Shown here piece by piece: positions 1 to 8,143 of a stretch of 15,584 nucleotides of DNA (its first letter is position 1; each line of letters opens with the position of its first letter). The notes beneath the pieces were generated by a model. It worked only from the letters and a program-made list of their open reading frames with translations. It had not been told where the DNA came from and searched no databases. Origin of the DNA: Candidatus Levyibacteriota bacterium (GTDB taxonomy: Bacteria; Patescibacteriota; Microgenomatia; Levybacterales; UBA12049); contig JACQKR010000058.1 of the NCBI GenBank assembly GCA_016204425.1, positions 1 to 15,584 on the forward strand, written 5' to 3'. The translations under genes were made by a program, and so were the position numbers.

Positions 1-1
1 C

Positions 2-97
2 CCATCTTTTGGCTCTCTTGCTCCTGCCTGGATTACTGTCGGGAGTGAGGCAGTCGTTCTCTTCGGACTTTTTATCAAATGGCGGCAATCTGTTTAA
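2..97 (+). CDS. C-terminal fragment, possible polysaccharide flippase (5' truncated)
   Basis: An open frame enters from the left edge and stops with TAA at 95-97, giving 31 residues. The fragment has a Gly/Ala-rich patch, then a hydrophobic segment (AVVLFGLFI), then a short basic end (KWRQSV). This arrangement resembles the last membrane helix of MATE/Wzx/MurJ-type flippases, which often sit beside envelope genes such as the DUF4012 gene downstream. The family call is inference from a very short piece. A second frame is open from base 3 to a TAG at 123-125, and it cannot be excluded as the real one. I preferred the first because its tail looks more like a membrane-protein end. Confidence 0.4.
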   Translation, partial: PSFGSLAPAWITVGSEAVVLFGLFIKWRQSV

Positions 98-267
98 AGC
101 GTTGCTGTTTGTGGACGCCGCTTAGCGAAAAATATACGATACCCAATGTGAAAGCTTGTTGGTATAAGCTAAATGCAATGTTTTTTCTCTTTTGAATAGC
201 AGGCGATTTTTGTATATGCCACTCTGTTTTGAATTTACAAACTGTATATACCTACCGTAGCTTTAAG

Positions 268-283
268 AAAGGCGTTTGCCTTT
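268..283. repeat. Short inverted repeat AAAGGC-gttt-GCCTTT
   Basis: A perfect 6-bp inverted repeat with a 4-nt loop lies in the 270-nt spacer between the upstream gene fragment and the DUF4012 gene. The flanks (CTTTAA on the left, TAAAG on the right) can extend the pairing with a bulge. No T-run follows, so it is not a convincing intrinsic terminator. It may be an operator or a weak processing site. The rest of the 98-367 spacer is AT-rich and shows no gene. Confidence 0.4.
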
Positions 284-329
284 AAAGTAAAATTTAGCTC
301 ATATTCAAAACTCCGTTAGGCATAATACG

Positions 330-359
330 TTGTTTTTTAAAAGCGAAGGGGTATATCAT
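330..359 (+). promoter_or_regulatory. Candidate promoter of the DUF4012 gene
   Basis: TTGTTT (330-335) and TATCAT (354-359) are separated by 18 nt. The -10 box ends 8 nt before ATG 368, which would give a leaderless transcript as seen elsewhere in the window. A competing signal overlaps it: an AAGGGG purine run (346-351) spaced 6 nt from an out-of-frame ATG at 358. CATAAT at 321-326 is another possible -10. The assignment is tentative. Confidence 0.35.
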
Positions 360-367
360 GAATACAG

Positions 368-3043
368 ATGGAAAAACCGACCCTAATTATTTCAGAAGAA
401 AAAAACACCACTCCTCTTTTAATCATTGATAAGCAAGGATTGCTCGGCAATGCGCTTGCAGAAAGCCTCACGAAAGAATTTTTAACTGTTCTGGTTTCCG
501 GAAGACCACTACCCTCTCAAGGCAACGGCCGTATTATTCATATTCCTTTCGTCAAGCGAATGCCGAGCATACCCGATAATAAATTTTCGCATATTATATT
601 TATCTGTCATGGGAGTAAGGAGGAATTTGCTCTCCTCCCCCATTTGGTGCAGAAAACAAAGCGTTTAGGTGCGCGATTTATTTTTGCAGGGAGTATTTAC
701 AAAGTTACGGAACAGTTTGTCAAAAGCATAGCTTCACACGCCCGCGACGTTGATGTATTGGTGTATGGAGATATTTTTGCCGACAACCTTCCGTTTGAAA
801 ACACACTCACAGAGCTGCTTGTTCTTGCAAAAACAAAGGGATCGATCACGCTGGTAAATTCAGGCATGCAGCATGTCTACCCCATCCATCTTGACGATGT
901 CGTTGCTTCTCTGCTCAAAATTGCTTTTACCCAAAAGCAAGCGACTCTGCCAACAATTTATAATGCCAGCCTGAAACATCCTGTTACCTATTTTTCCGTC
1001 GCGAGGATGCTTAAGAAGCATAATCCCCTTCTTAAGATAGATTTCCTCAAGCGGCAGACTGACAGCAGCCACCATGTGTTCCGGCAAGGATTTTATCTCT
1101 TTTCCCATTACCCGCTTGAGCAGCGGCTTGCAGATGTGGTATTTGATCCCCATGTGACGGTAAGGCAGCGGAAGAAAGCAAAACGGTTCATGCAACTCCC
1201 GTTTGCTCCGCTTCTTGCGGGAATACTGCTTGCTGTAGCTATTATTTCTCTTCCTTTCCTCCTGTTTGCCGGTATGGCATTTTATGGGTATACGCAGCTT
1301 CTCTCTGCAAAAGACGCGCTTGAGGGTGGAAATCTGCAGATCGCATCTCAAAAGGCGTCTCAATCAGTGAAAGCTTTAGCGGTAACAGAGCGCGTATCAG
1401 AAAATCTTGTTCGCATGACGCCTGCTATTGGTTTTCGGACACAGCTGTTCGATTTTGCAAGAAATGTTCATACGGGAAGGGAAGTGGCAGAGAGTACTCT
1501 CGGGATAACGCAGGCCTTGATTACGCTTCAGAAAATGTACGGGGAAGAAGGCAGTGCGTCGCGAGAAGAAGTCATTCGCTCCTTGAATACGCTGAAAAAT
1601 GAAAACATTACGCTTCAGAAAATCCTCGCTGAGAATCGTTTGCCTCCACAGTACAGCGAAAAATTAAAAATGTATGAAAGGCCGCTTCAGGTGTTTGGTT
1701 TATTGGCTGATGTCTTGCCGCATATGCTCGGCTTTCATGGTAAACAAACATACCTACTATTATTTCAAAACAATATGGAGCTCAGGCCAGGCGGAGGATT
1801 TATCGGATCGTATGGCATAACGGATATTGATAAAGGAAAGATGGGAAAATTTACCGTTCATGATGTGTACGATGCCGATGGGCAGCTTAAGGGTCATATT
1901 GAACCACCGTTTGCGCTGAGACGATATCTTGGGAGCAGTCATTTATACTTGCGAGACAGTAATTTTACGCTTGATTTTCCCAAGAACGCCTCAACGGCAG
2001 CCTATTTACTGGGTCTTGAAACTGGACAGAAGGTGAATGCAGTTGTAGGTATTGATATAACGTTTATAAAAGAAGTTATTCGAGCGGTCGAACCGCTTTA
2101 TATACCGGATTACAATGAAACAATTACTGCAGATACGTTTTTTGAGAAAACAGAGTCACATGTCCAAGACAAATTTTTTGCCGGCTCAACACAAAAAAAA
2201 GATTTTCTTCGGGCGGTCTATGCTGCTCTGGAAGCGCGGTTAACGCAAAGAAAAGGCGTATCCTATGGAGTGCTGCTGAAAGCATTCGCAGACGGTCTGT
2301 ACGAAAAGCACATACTTTTTGCATTCAGTAATTCCAGTATTCAGCGTGTTTTCAGTATCAATAATTTTTCATCGTCGCTCAAAGACGAGAGGAAAAAAGA
2401 TGTATTTTTAGATTTTGCAGGCGTTAATGAAGCAAATCTCGGCGAAAATAAGGCAAACTTTTTTCTTACTCGTTCACTCGGACAGAGTGTTCGAATAAAC
2501 GAGGGTGGAGAAGTGCTGTCAGTTATCCGCGTACAATATGAAAATACGAGTAGCAAGGAGAATAAGTTTGGCGGAGACTACAAAGCATTCATTCGTTTTA
2601 TTGTCCCGGAAGGCGCGTCTCTGCAAAGAATCTTGATAGACGGGGAAGAGCAGGAAGTGGTTCCGGCGATTACGAATGTATCAGTATATCTTGGCAAGCG
2701 GTTTATCCCTCCTCTTGGGCTTGAGGTAGAAACTGTCCAAGAGGACGGGAAGACAATGTACGGATTTTTAACTATTGTTCCATCCCGGTCCAAGAAGATG
2801 GTTCAAATTCAATATGCGCAGAAGCAGGTTTTTCCGGTGAACGAAGCAGCATCTGCGTATGATCTGCTTGTATATAAGCAGCCGGGAACAGAAAAAGATC
2901 AGTATACGTTTACTTTGCAGTATCCTGAGCAGTTGACCCTTCTTCATGTAAATACAGATATGGCAAAGCAAGAAAATGCAATACAATACACAGGTACCCT
3001 TGCGGAAGATAGGCGGATCATTCTTCAATTCGCTCGGAAATAG
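368..3043 (+). CDS. SDR-like/DUF4012 fusion membrane protein
   Basis: An 891-residue protein of unknown biochemical function. Residues about 15-235 resemble an NAD-dependent epimerase/dehydratase Rossmann domain: beta strand LLIID, a glycine turn at QGLLGNAL, and later PIHLDDVV, typical of extended SDRs. A basic stretch (RQRKKAKR) precedes one strong membrane helix at about 281-308. The remainder, predicted to lie outside the membrane, carries the DUF4012 signature around residues 472-483 (LRPGGGFIGSYG), followed by a conserved-looking RDSNFTLDFP segment. DUF4012 proteins are common in Patescibacteria and often lie in envelope polysaccharide loci. No enzyme activity has been assigned that I know of. 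The start is ATG 368: an in-frame TGA at 359-361 blocks extension, and ATG 358 is in another frame. The SDR glycine motif is weak (DKQGLLG), so cofactor binding is uncertain. Confidence 0.85.
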   Translation: MEKPTLIISEEKNTTPLLIIDKQGLLGNALAESLTKEFLTVLVSGRPLPSQGNGRIIHIPFVKRMPSIPDNKFSHIIFICHGSKEEFALLPHLVQKTKRLGARFIFAGSIYKVTEQFVKSIASHARDVDVLVYGDIFADNLPFENTLTELLVLAKTKGSITLVNSGMQHVYPIHLDDVVASLLKIAFTQKQATLPTIYNASLKHPVTYFSVARMLKKHNPLLKIDFLKRQTDSSHHVFRQGFYLFSHYPLEQRLADVVFDPHVTVRQRKKAKRFMQLPFAPLLAGILLAVAIISLPFLLFAGMAFYGYTQLLSAKDALEGGNLQIASQKASQSVKALAVTERVSENLVRMTPAIGFRTQLFDFARNVHTGREVAESTLGITQALITLQKMYGEEGSASREEVIRSLNTLKNENITLQKILAENRLPPQYSEKLKMYERPLQVFGLLADVLPHMLGFHGKQTYLLLFQNNMELRPGGGFIGSYGITDIDKGKMGKFTVHDVYDADGQLKGHIEPPFALRRYLGSSHLYLRDSNFTLDFPKNASTAAYLLGLETGQKVNAVVGIDITFIKEVIRAVEPLYIPDYNETITADTFFEKTESHVQDKFFAGSTQKKDFLRAVYAALEARLTQRKGVSYGVLLKAFADGLYEKHILFAFSNSSIQRVFSINNFSSSLKDERKKDVFLDFAGVNEANLGENKANFFLTRSLGQSVRINEGGEVLSVIRVQYENTSSKENKFGGDYKAFIRFIVPEGASLQRILIDGEEQEVVPAITNVSVYLGKRFIPPLGLEVETVQEDGKTMYGFLTIVPSRSKKMVQIQYAQKQVFPVNEAASAYDLLVYKQPGTEKDQYTFTLQYPEQLTLLHVNTDMAKQENAIQYTGTLAEDRRIILQFARK

Positions 3044-3062
3044 CCTTTATACATGATATAAT
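3034..3062 (+). promoter_or_regulatory. Extended -10 promoter giving a leaderless DUF475 mRNA
   Basis: TGATATAAT (3054-3062) is a consensus extended -10 box. It ends 7 nt before ATG 3070, so transcription should start at or next to the A of the start codon. The hexamer TCGGAA (3034-3039) lies 17 nt upstream of the -10, inside the end of the DUF4012 coding sequence. The same hexamer at the same spacing occurs before the hexokinase gene. Confidence 0.7.
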
Positions 3063-3069
3063 CTAGCAT

Positions 3070-4038
3070 ATGGATTTTTTGCCAATTCTTCTCACCATCG
3101 GCGGTTTAACGCTTTTTGAAATAATAACCAGCGTAGATAACGCTGTTATCAATGCCGAGGTCCTCTCAACGATGCAGGAGAAAGCGCGGAAATGGTTTCT
3201 CTTCTGGGGGTTACTCTTCGCTGTATTTATTATACGAGGCTTGTTGCCTTGGGCGATTGTCTGGGCATCTGTTCCTTCTCTTGGTCCAATTGGCGCACTG
3301 ACCGCTACATTTAGCAGTGACCCAAGAGTAATAGAGGCTGTAGAAGCTTCGGCTCCGGTCCTCTTGATGGGTGGCGGGACATTTTTACTATTCTTATTCT
3401 TTCACTGGCTATTTATTGAGCCAAAAGCCTATGGATTGAAGGGAGAACGGTTTTTTCATAAACAATCCGTGTGGTTTTATGCTGTTGTTTCAATTATGCT
3501 TACAGCTATTGTTTGGTATGCCCTCAAAGAAAATCCTTTCATCGCGTTTGGAGCAGTCGTTGGTTCAACTGCTTTTTTTATTACGCACGGGTTTAAACAG
3601 AACGCTGAACAAGAAGAGAAACGGTTGATGCAGAAGGGGAGATCAGATTTAAGTAAAATTTTTTATCTTGAAGTGATTGACGCAACATTTTCAATCGACG
3701 GCGTACTGGGCGCATTTGCCTTCACACTTTCTGTGCCGCTTATTCTTTTAGGAAACGGTATTGGTGCGGTTGTGCTTCGTCAGTTAACGGTGAGCAATAT
3801 TGATAGAATAAAAAGATATAAGTATTTAAAAAATGGGGCAATGTATTCGATTCTTGTATTAGGAGCTATTATGGTGTTTGATGGTTTTGGTTTCCACATC
3901 CCACAATGGCTCTCTCCAATAAGCACCTTTGGAATAGTCGGATACTTCTTTTTAAAATCACATAGAGAAGCAGGTCTTAAGCTCGCTCCGGTCGTGGCCC
4001 AAGGTTCAGCTAATAGAAGCTCGAAAAAGAGGGGATAA
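3070..4038 (+). CDS. DUF475 family, TerC-like integral membrane protein
   Basis: A 322-residue polytopic membrane protein matching the DUF475 family, a relative of TerC. Two acidic membrane motifs typical of the TerC superfamily are visible. The first is E17 with SVDNAVIN (D23, N24) in the first helix. The second is LEVIDATFSIDG at 200-211 (E201, D204, D210) in a later helix. They are spread over two halves, as expected for an inverted-repeat transporter. TerC relatives are linked to export of Mn2+ or other metal ions, sometimes co-translationally. Metal transport here is inference. The gene follows the DUF4012 gene by 26 nt but has its own promoter. No Shine-Dalgarno precedes ATG 3070, which fits leaderless translation. 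The tail is basic (RSSKKRG). It converges on dedA, and I see no strong terminator in the 58-nt gap. Confidence 0.82.
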   Translation: MDFLPILLTIGGLTLFEIITSVDNAVINAEVLSTMQEKARKWFLFWGLLFAVFIIRGLLPWAIVWASVPSLGPIGALTATFSSDPRVIEAVEASAPVLLMGGGTFLLFLFFHWLFIEPKAYGLKGERFFHKQSVWFYAVVSIMLTAIVWYALKENPFIAFGAVVGSTAFFITHGFKQNAEQEEKRLMQKGRSDLSKIFYLEVIDATFSIDGVLGAFAFTLSVPLILLGNGIGAVVLRQLTVSNIDRIKRYKYLKNGAMYSILVLGAIMVFDGFGFHIPQWLSPISTFGIVGYFFLKSHREAGLKLAPVVAQGSANRSSKKRG

Positions 4039-4096
4039 AGTGGCCGATTTTCTATTGGGTTACGTTACAAAACCGAGAACAGCCTCTTTAAAAATA

Positions 4097-4801
4097 CTAA
4101 TCGTTAAGATGTTCTTTCTTTAGGGTTTTTTGGATATCTTGGTAGGTTGCTTTTTCGAGCTGTTGCCTGGTCATCTTCGGACCCTTCCTATGTCTTATGT
4201 ACTCAATAACCATAGGCAATAAAGAAACAACTATGATCACAATCACAGCGTATTCAAAGTTATTTTTTATGATGGGAAGACCGCCGAAAAAATAACCCGC
4301 GAAGGTCAAGCTTGTAACCCAAATAAAAGCACCGATTATATTGTAAAAAACAAAGGTTTTGTAATGCATTTTTCCAACCCCTGCAACAAAGGGAGCGAAG
4401 GTTCTAATAATCGGCATGAATCGTGCAAGGATAATTGTTTTTCCTCCATGTTTTTCATAAAACTCACGAGTTCTTTCAAGGTAGGTCTTCTTAAATATCC
4501 GTGAGTTTTCTTTCGCGAAGACGCGAGGCCCTACTATATTGCCTATCCAATAATTGATCGTATCACCAAGTAGCGCAGCAAATAGAAGCGTGATATAGGT
4601 GATTCCCAAATTGAGCAATCCGCTACCGGCAAGCGTCCCTGCAACAAAAAGCAGCGAATCACCAGGCAGGAACGGCGCGACAACAAGTCCAGTTTCTGCG
4701 AAGACAATCAGGAAGAGAATGACGTAGGTGAGAGGGCCAAATGCTTGTATGATATTTTTTAAATGCTCATCAAAGTGGAGAATAAAGTCAAATAGTTCCA
4801 T
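4097..4801 (-). CDS. DedA family (SNARE-associated) membrane protein
   Basis: A 234-residue integral membrane protein of the DedA/VTT family, a group that includes undecaprenyl-phosphate flippases and phospholipid scramblases. Family marks are E36 followed by PFLPGDS (43-49, with D48), LLGDTINYWIG at 78-87 (D80), and RFMPIIRTFAPFVAGVGKM at 127-145 with the paired arginines R127 and R133. At least four hydrophobic segments are visible, and the C-terminus is charged and cytoplasmic-looking. Lipid-carrier recycling is inferred from the family and is consistent with the envelope genes nearby. Start ATG 4801 lies 6 nt after an extended -10 box, so it is probably leaderless. The gene lies downstream of the hexokinase-like gene on the same strand but has its own promoter. 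Confidence 0.88.
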   Translation of the reverse strand: MELFDFILHFDEHLKNIIQAFGPLTYVILFLIVFAETGLVVAPFLPGDSLLFVAGTLAGSGLLNLGITYITLLFAALLGDTINYWIGNIVGPRVFAKENSRIFKKTYLERTREFYEKHGGKTIILARFMPIIRTFAPFVAGVGKMHYKTFVFYNIIGAFIWVTSLTFAGYFFGGLPIIKNNFEYAVIVIIVVSLLPMVIEYIRHRKGPKMTRQQLEKATYQDIQKTLKKEHLND

Positions 4802-4807
4802 TGCGTT

Positions 4808-4816
4808 ATTGTAGCA
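4808..4816 (-). promoter_or_regulatory. Extended -10 promoter of dedA, leaderless
   Basis: Read on the minus strand, TGCTACAAT ends 6 nt before ATG 4801. The TGn extension compensates for the absence of a recognisable -35 box 17 nt upstream. Transcription would begin at about the start codon. Confidence 0.65.
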
Positions 4817-4866
4817 TATGAAGATGTCCCCTTTGGGAAGAGTGCAATGCAGCGCACGGGAGGAGA

Positions 4867-5970
4867 CTAACTAATAAGCTTGGCACCGCCAAAAATTGGA
4901 CTGTCCTCAATTTTTGCAAAGGTAACGTTATGATGGGGAACAAGTTTGATCATGAGATTTTTTACATGTTCTTTATATCCCGTTGCATTCCAAAATAAGC
5001 TTCCTTCCATGACGAAAACCATGTCTTTTTTCTTAAAAAGCGTAATACCTCCTACGACGCACGCGACCAGTGCTGCGGATTTCTGCAAAAGCCCCTTTGC
5101 AATAGAGGCGACTTCTGGATTAAAGCTTTGTGTTAACTCGTCTAATTCTGCCGTTGAGGCGAGTGGAGGATTTCCTATGCCATATTTTTGGGTCAGGTAA
5201 TTAAATTGTTTAAAAAGATATGCTCCCGACGTCTCTTTTTCAAAAAGTGCTTTTCCGTGCTGCGTGGAATTTGCATCAATGTCTTTTCCCTCATCACTTT
5301 GGGGGAATTTGTCAAAATTTGCTGCCTCTAAGTTTACACATTTATTGTCATCCAGGAAAAGCGCAAAATTCATGCCCGTTCCTACAATGCCTCCGGCAAT
5401 GTCATGGGAAGTGAATTGGGTAAGTCCAGAAAGCAGCAGGCAAACTGAGTCATTTGCAACAGAGACAGAAAGTGTTCGTCCATGTTTCTCCTTAAAGTAT
5501 GTTTCTATCTCTCGTCCAAGCATTTTTCCAATCAGCCCTTCAAATTTGTGCTCTTTGACGCTCCTGAGAAGGACGCCGTCTGCTTTGCCACCCTCAAAAA
5601 CCGGTTGTAAGGGGTAGGCAAAGTTGACTGCTATTGCATGCACCTCTGGGTCAAGCTCCTTTTCAATAAATGAGAAGAAATCGTCTCGTGTATGAAAGAA
5701 TGGTTGATTTTTTTCTTCTCGCTTGAGAAGGATAAGCTTCCCGTCTTCCCGATGCATAATTGCTTTCTTGAAGACACTTCCGCCAATAACAAGGACTTGA
5801 AATGATTCTTCTCCTTTTACGACTGAAGCATTCGGCATTTGTTGCACGATATAGGGAAGGCTTGTTTTCCGGCCATTATTTGCTTCTTCCAGCTCGTTGT
5901 GGAAGTTTGACTGGATCTCTAACAGTTGCTCCAGAGTATAGCCGATGAGTGGTTTTGTATGCGTCTTCAT
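4867..5970 (-). CDS. Eukaryotic-type hexokinase family sugar kinase
   Basis: A 367-residue protein with the hexokinase (PF00349/PF03727-type) motif order, unlike the ROK or glk kinases usual in bacteria. Residues 170-176 (SVANDSV) match the NDT catalytic-base motif, with D174 as the base. GGIVGTGMN (193-201) is the second phosphate loop. NLEAANF (E215) and EKETSGAYL (E244) match sugar-contacting segments. VMEGSLF near the C-terminus resembles the adenosine-site motif, with E in place of the usual D. The first phosphate loop is unusual: the expected DLGGT reads VIGGS (61-65), lacking the Asp. This may alter or weaken catalysis. Known hexokinases phosphorylate hexoses with ATP in the cytoplasm. 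The substrate here is not evident. The gene follows pgk by 44 nt but has its own promoter. The ATG is chosen because of that promoter. Confidence 0.72.
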   Translation of the reverse strand: MKTHTKPLIGYTLEQLLEIQSNFHNELEEANNGRKTSLPYIVQQMPNASVVKGEESFQVLVIGGSVFKKAIMHREDGKLILLKREEKNQPFFHTRDDFFSFIEKELDPEVHAIAVNFAYPLQPVFEGGKADGVLLRSVKEHKFEGLIGKMLGREIETYFKEKHGRTLSVSVANDSVCLLLSGLTQFTSHDIAGGIVGTGMNFALFLDDNKCVNLEAANFDKFPQSDEGKDIDANSTQHGKALFEKETSGAYLFKQFNYLTQKYGIGNPPLASTAELDELTQSFNPEVASIAKGLLQKSAALVACVVGGITLFKKKDMVFVMEGSLFWNATGYKEHVKNLMIKLVPHHNVTFAKIEDSPIFGGAKLIS

Positions 5971-5982
5971 ATACTTTCTGCC

Positions 5983-6011
5983 ATTATAGCAAATACCGAA
6001 CAGTTTTCCGA
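5983..6011 (-). promoter_or_regulatory. Extended -10 promoter of the hexokinase-like gene
   Basis: On the minus strand, TGCTATAAT (5983-5991) matches the extended -10 consensus. TCGGAA (6006-6011) lies 17 nt upstream, as before the DUF475 gene. The -10 ends 12 nt before ATG 5970, predicting a 5' leader of only about 5 nt. The promoter sits in the pgk-hexokinase gap, so this gene need not depend on read-through from the gluconeogenesis operon. Confidence 0.65.
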
Positions 6012-6014
6012 TTT

Positions 6015-7184
6015 TTATCTTAAAGCTTGAATACCAGGAAGCGTTCCTTCTTCTACGAATGAAAGCATTGCTCCGCCTCCTGTCGAGATATGGCTGATTT
6101 TATGAAGGTCAGGTTTAAGCGCAAGAGAGGCAAGCGTATCACCGCCGCCAACAATTGAGATTGCCTCAGAGTTTGCAATGACAGCTTCATAGATTGCATC
6201 AGTGCCGCTTATGTATTGTGGATTTTCGATGTATCCTACCGGCCCGTTCCAGATAATCGTTCTCGCTTGCTGAATGGCATTGGCAAAGAGTTTTTGTGTG
6301 TTTTGGCCGATGTCAAGAATCATAGCTTCCGGTGGGATGTCCTGTAGGGCAAGTGGCATTCCCGGTGTCGCTCTATCTATAGGATTACCGCAGACAGCGT
6401 CAAGGGGGAGAAGGAGTTTTGCTCTTTTCGTCCACTGCTGTTTCAGCAACGCTTCAGTTGTTTCTCGTTCATTCTGCTCAACGATACTTTTTCCAATGGC
6501 GTAGCCTTGGGCAGCGAGGAAATTATTGGCAAGACCGCCGCCAATAAGAAGAAAGTCTGCAAGATCCATAAGCTTGTCAATAAATTTGATTTTTGTTGAG
6601 ATCTTGCTTCCACCAACAATTGCGACAAGCGGGCGGGTCGGGTTCTCAAGCCCTTTTTTTAACATCATGATTTCATCTTTAAGCAATAATCCTCCGTAGG
6701 AGGGAAGGAGTTGGGGAAGGGTAACGATTGAGGCTTCTTTCCGATGAGACACGCTAAATGCCTCATTAACATATACATCGCCAAGCTGTGCCAGTTGCTT
6801 TGCAAAGTTCGGATCATTTTGCACCTCTCCGGCATAGAAACGGATATTCTCAAGTAAAACAATGTCTTCTGGTTTTTGTGTGGTTAAAAGGTTTTTGTCT
6901 TTGGTAAAGTCGGCGACGAGATGAATGGGATATTGGGGAAGATACTGTTGGAGCCGATCACGAACGGGCTGAAGAGAGAGTTTTGGATCAAATCCTTCCG
7001 GTCGGTCCAGATGGGAGATGAGGATTAATCTATTGCCGTTTCGAAGAAGGTGTTGAATGGTTGGGAGAGATTGGCGTATCCGCATATCGTCCGCAATTGC
7101 GCGATTTGGCGTCAATGAGACATTGAAATCAACACGAAGCAATATTCGCTTCTCCCTAATGGAAACTTCATCAACAAATGTCAT
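6015..7184 (-). CDS. pgk: Phosphoglycerate kinase
   Basis: A 389-residue cytoplasmic enzyme that interconverts 3-phosphoglycerate plus ATP and 1,3-bisphosphoglycerate plus ADP. The family motifs appear in order: RVDFN (17-21), SHLDRP (57-62), LLENIRFY (110-117), NEAFSVSHR (140-148), GGSKISTKI, GGGLANNFL, WNGPVGYIE, VGGGDT and STGGGAML near the C-terminus. The length is normal. Some consensus positions differ: D60 replaces the Gly of SHLGRP, E141 replaces the Asp of NDAFG, and S144 replaces its Gly. The enzyme is probably active but belongs to a divergent branch. ATG 7184 overlaps the fbp stop codon (ATGA), and a GAGGA Shine-Dalgarno at 7194-7198 lies 9 nt upstream, which indicates translational coupling. 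It is the last gene of the fba-fbp-pgk operon. Confidence 0.95.
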   Translation of the reverse strand: MTFVDEVSIREKRILLRVDFNVSLTPNRAIADDMRIRQSLPTIQHLLRNGNRLILISHLDRPEGFDPKLSLQPVRDRLQQYLPQYPIHLVADFTKDKNLLTTQKPEDIVLLENIRFYAGEVQNDPNFAKQLAQLGDVYVNEAFSVSHRKEASIVTLPQLLPSYGGLLLKDEIMMLKKGLENPTRPLVAIVGGSKISTKIKFIDKLMDLADFLLIGGGLANNFLAAQGYAIGKSIVEQNERETTEALLKQQWTKRAKLLLPLDAVCGNPIDRATPGMPLALQDIPPEAMILDIGQNTQKLFANAIQQARTIIWNGPVGYIENPQYISGTDAIYEAVIANSEAISIVGGGDTLASLALKPDLHKISHISTGGGAMLSFVEEGTLPGIQALR

Positions 7185-8143
7185 CGTACTTTTTCCTCAT
7201 ATTCTGCAACGCAGGCAGGACTTCCAAGCACAATCGGGACTTTCTGGTGAATAGAGGACGGTGTAATAGTAAGCGGGCTTTTTCCGTTACTAAGAGTTCT
7301 GCCTCCTGCTTGTTCAATAATAAAGCTCATGGGATTCACTTCATATAGCAAGCGTAGTTTTCCATCGATATTGTTTTGATCTTTGGGATAGAGAAATATA
7401 CCACCGGTGAGGAGGGTCCGATGGATATCAGAAACCATTGAACCGACGTAGCGGGCTTTGTACGCCTTTCCAAGCGCATTCTGTGTCGTTTTGAGCGAAG
7501 CAATATAGTTTTGTAAAGAAACATCCCACAGGGGGGAATACGCTTCGTTGACGGAATAGGTTGCACCTGCCTCAGGTATTGTGATATGGGGGTGGGATAG
7601 AAGAAAGCTGCCGATTGACGGATCCAAAGTAAACCCGTTTACCCCTTGTCCACAGGTATATACAAACATGTCGCTTGAGCCATAGATGACATAGCCTGCT
7701 GCTATCTGCTGTCCTCCTTTTTGTAGCAATCCCTTTTCTGCGCGGTAAATAGAAAAAATTGTCCCGACGCTGACATTGACTGCGGTATTTGAAGATCCAT
7801 CCAGCGGATCCATGTAGACGATGTATTTTCCGTTATCGTTTACCTGTATTGGTTCTTCCAATTCTTCTGAGGCGATGGTTGCGACCTGATCCGTTGCAGA
7901 GAGAATATCGACAAGAACACTATTGCTAAAAATATCAATTTTTTGCACGTCATCGGAAAAGACATTTTTTGTCCCGGAACTTCCCAAAATATCGACAAGC
8001 CCGGCTTTACTGATATGGCTTGAGATGATTTTCGTCGCATAGGCAAGTTGCGTTAAAAGCAGCGTAAAGCCTCCGGTCGCATCGGTAAATTGCCGCTCTT
8101 CTTCCAGAATAAACTCAGTCAGGCTTGTTGGCTTGGTGTACAT
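7181..8143 (-). CDS. fbp: Fructose-1,6-bisphosphatase, class I type
   Basis: A 320-residue enzyme that hydrolyses fructose 1,6-bisphosphate to fructose 6-phosphate, the committed gluconeogenic step. It aligns well by eye with E. coli Fbp: the N-terminal LTEFILEE and the ATGG region, KAGLVDILGSSG (46-57), the metal-binding SEE (92-94), the signature MDPLDGSSN (111-119), NVSVGTIFSIYR, AAGYVIYGSS, and LRLLYEVNPMSFIIEQAGG near the end. The ATG at 8143 is chosen because its N-terminus coincides with that of E. coli Fbp. An in-frame extension to 8212 would use TTG and lie deep inside fba. The gene overlaps the fba 3' end by 29 nt and has no clear Shine-Dalgarno, so it probably relies on coupling to fba translation. 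It overlaps pgk by 4 nt. Confidence 0.95.
   Translation of the reverse strand: MYTKPTSLTEFILEEERQFTDATGGFTLLLTQLAYATKIISSHISKAGLVDILGSSGTKNVFSDDVQKIDIFSNSVLVDILSATDQVATIASEELEEPIQVNDNGKYIVYMDPLDGSSNTAVNVSVGTIFSIYRAEKGLLQKGGQQIAAGYVIYGSSDMFVYTCGQGVNGFTLDPSIGSFLLSHPHITIPEAGATYSVNEAYSPLWDVSLQNYIASLKTTQNALGKAYKARYVGSMVSDIHRTLLTGGIFLYPKDQNNIDGKLRLLYEVNPMSFIIEQAGGRTLSNGKSPLTITPSSIHQKVPIVLGSPACVAEYEEKVR

Noticed and set aside
860..1363. 167-residue open frame on the minus strand
   Set aside because: It lies antisense within the DUF4012 gene, has no family features or promoter, and is a shadow frame.
4039..4096. Bidirectional terminator between DUF475 and dedA
   Set aside because: Only a 4-bp GGTT/AACC pairing with a long loop is visible.
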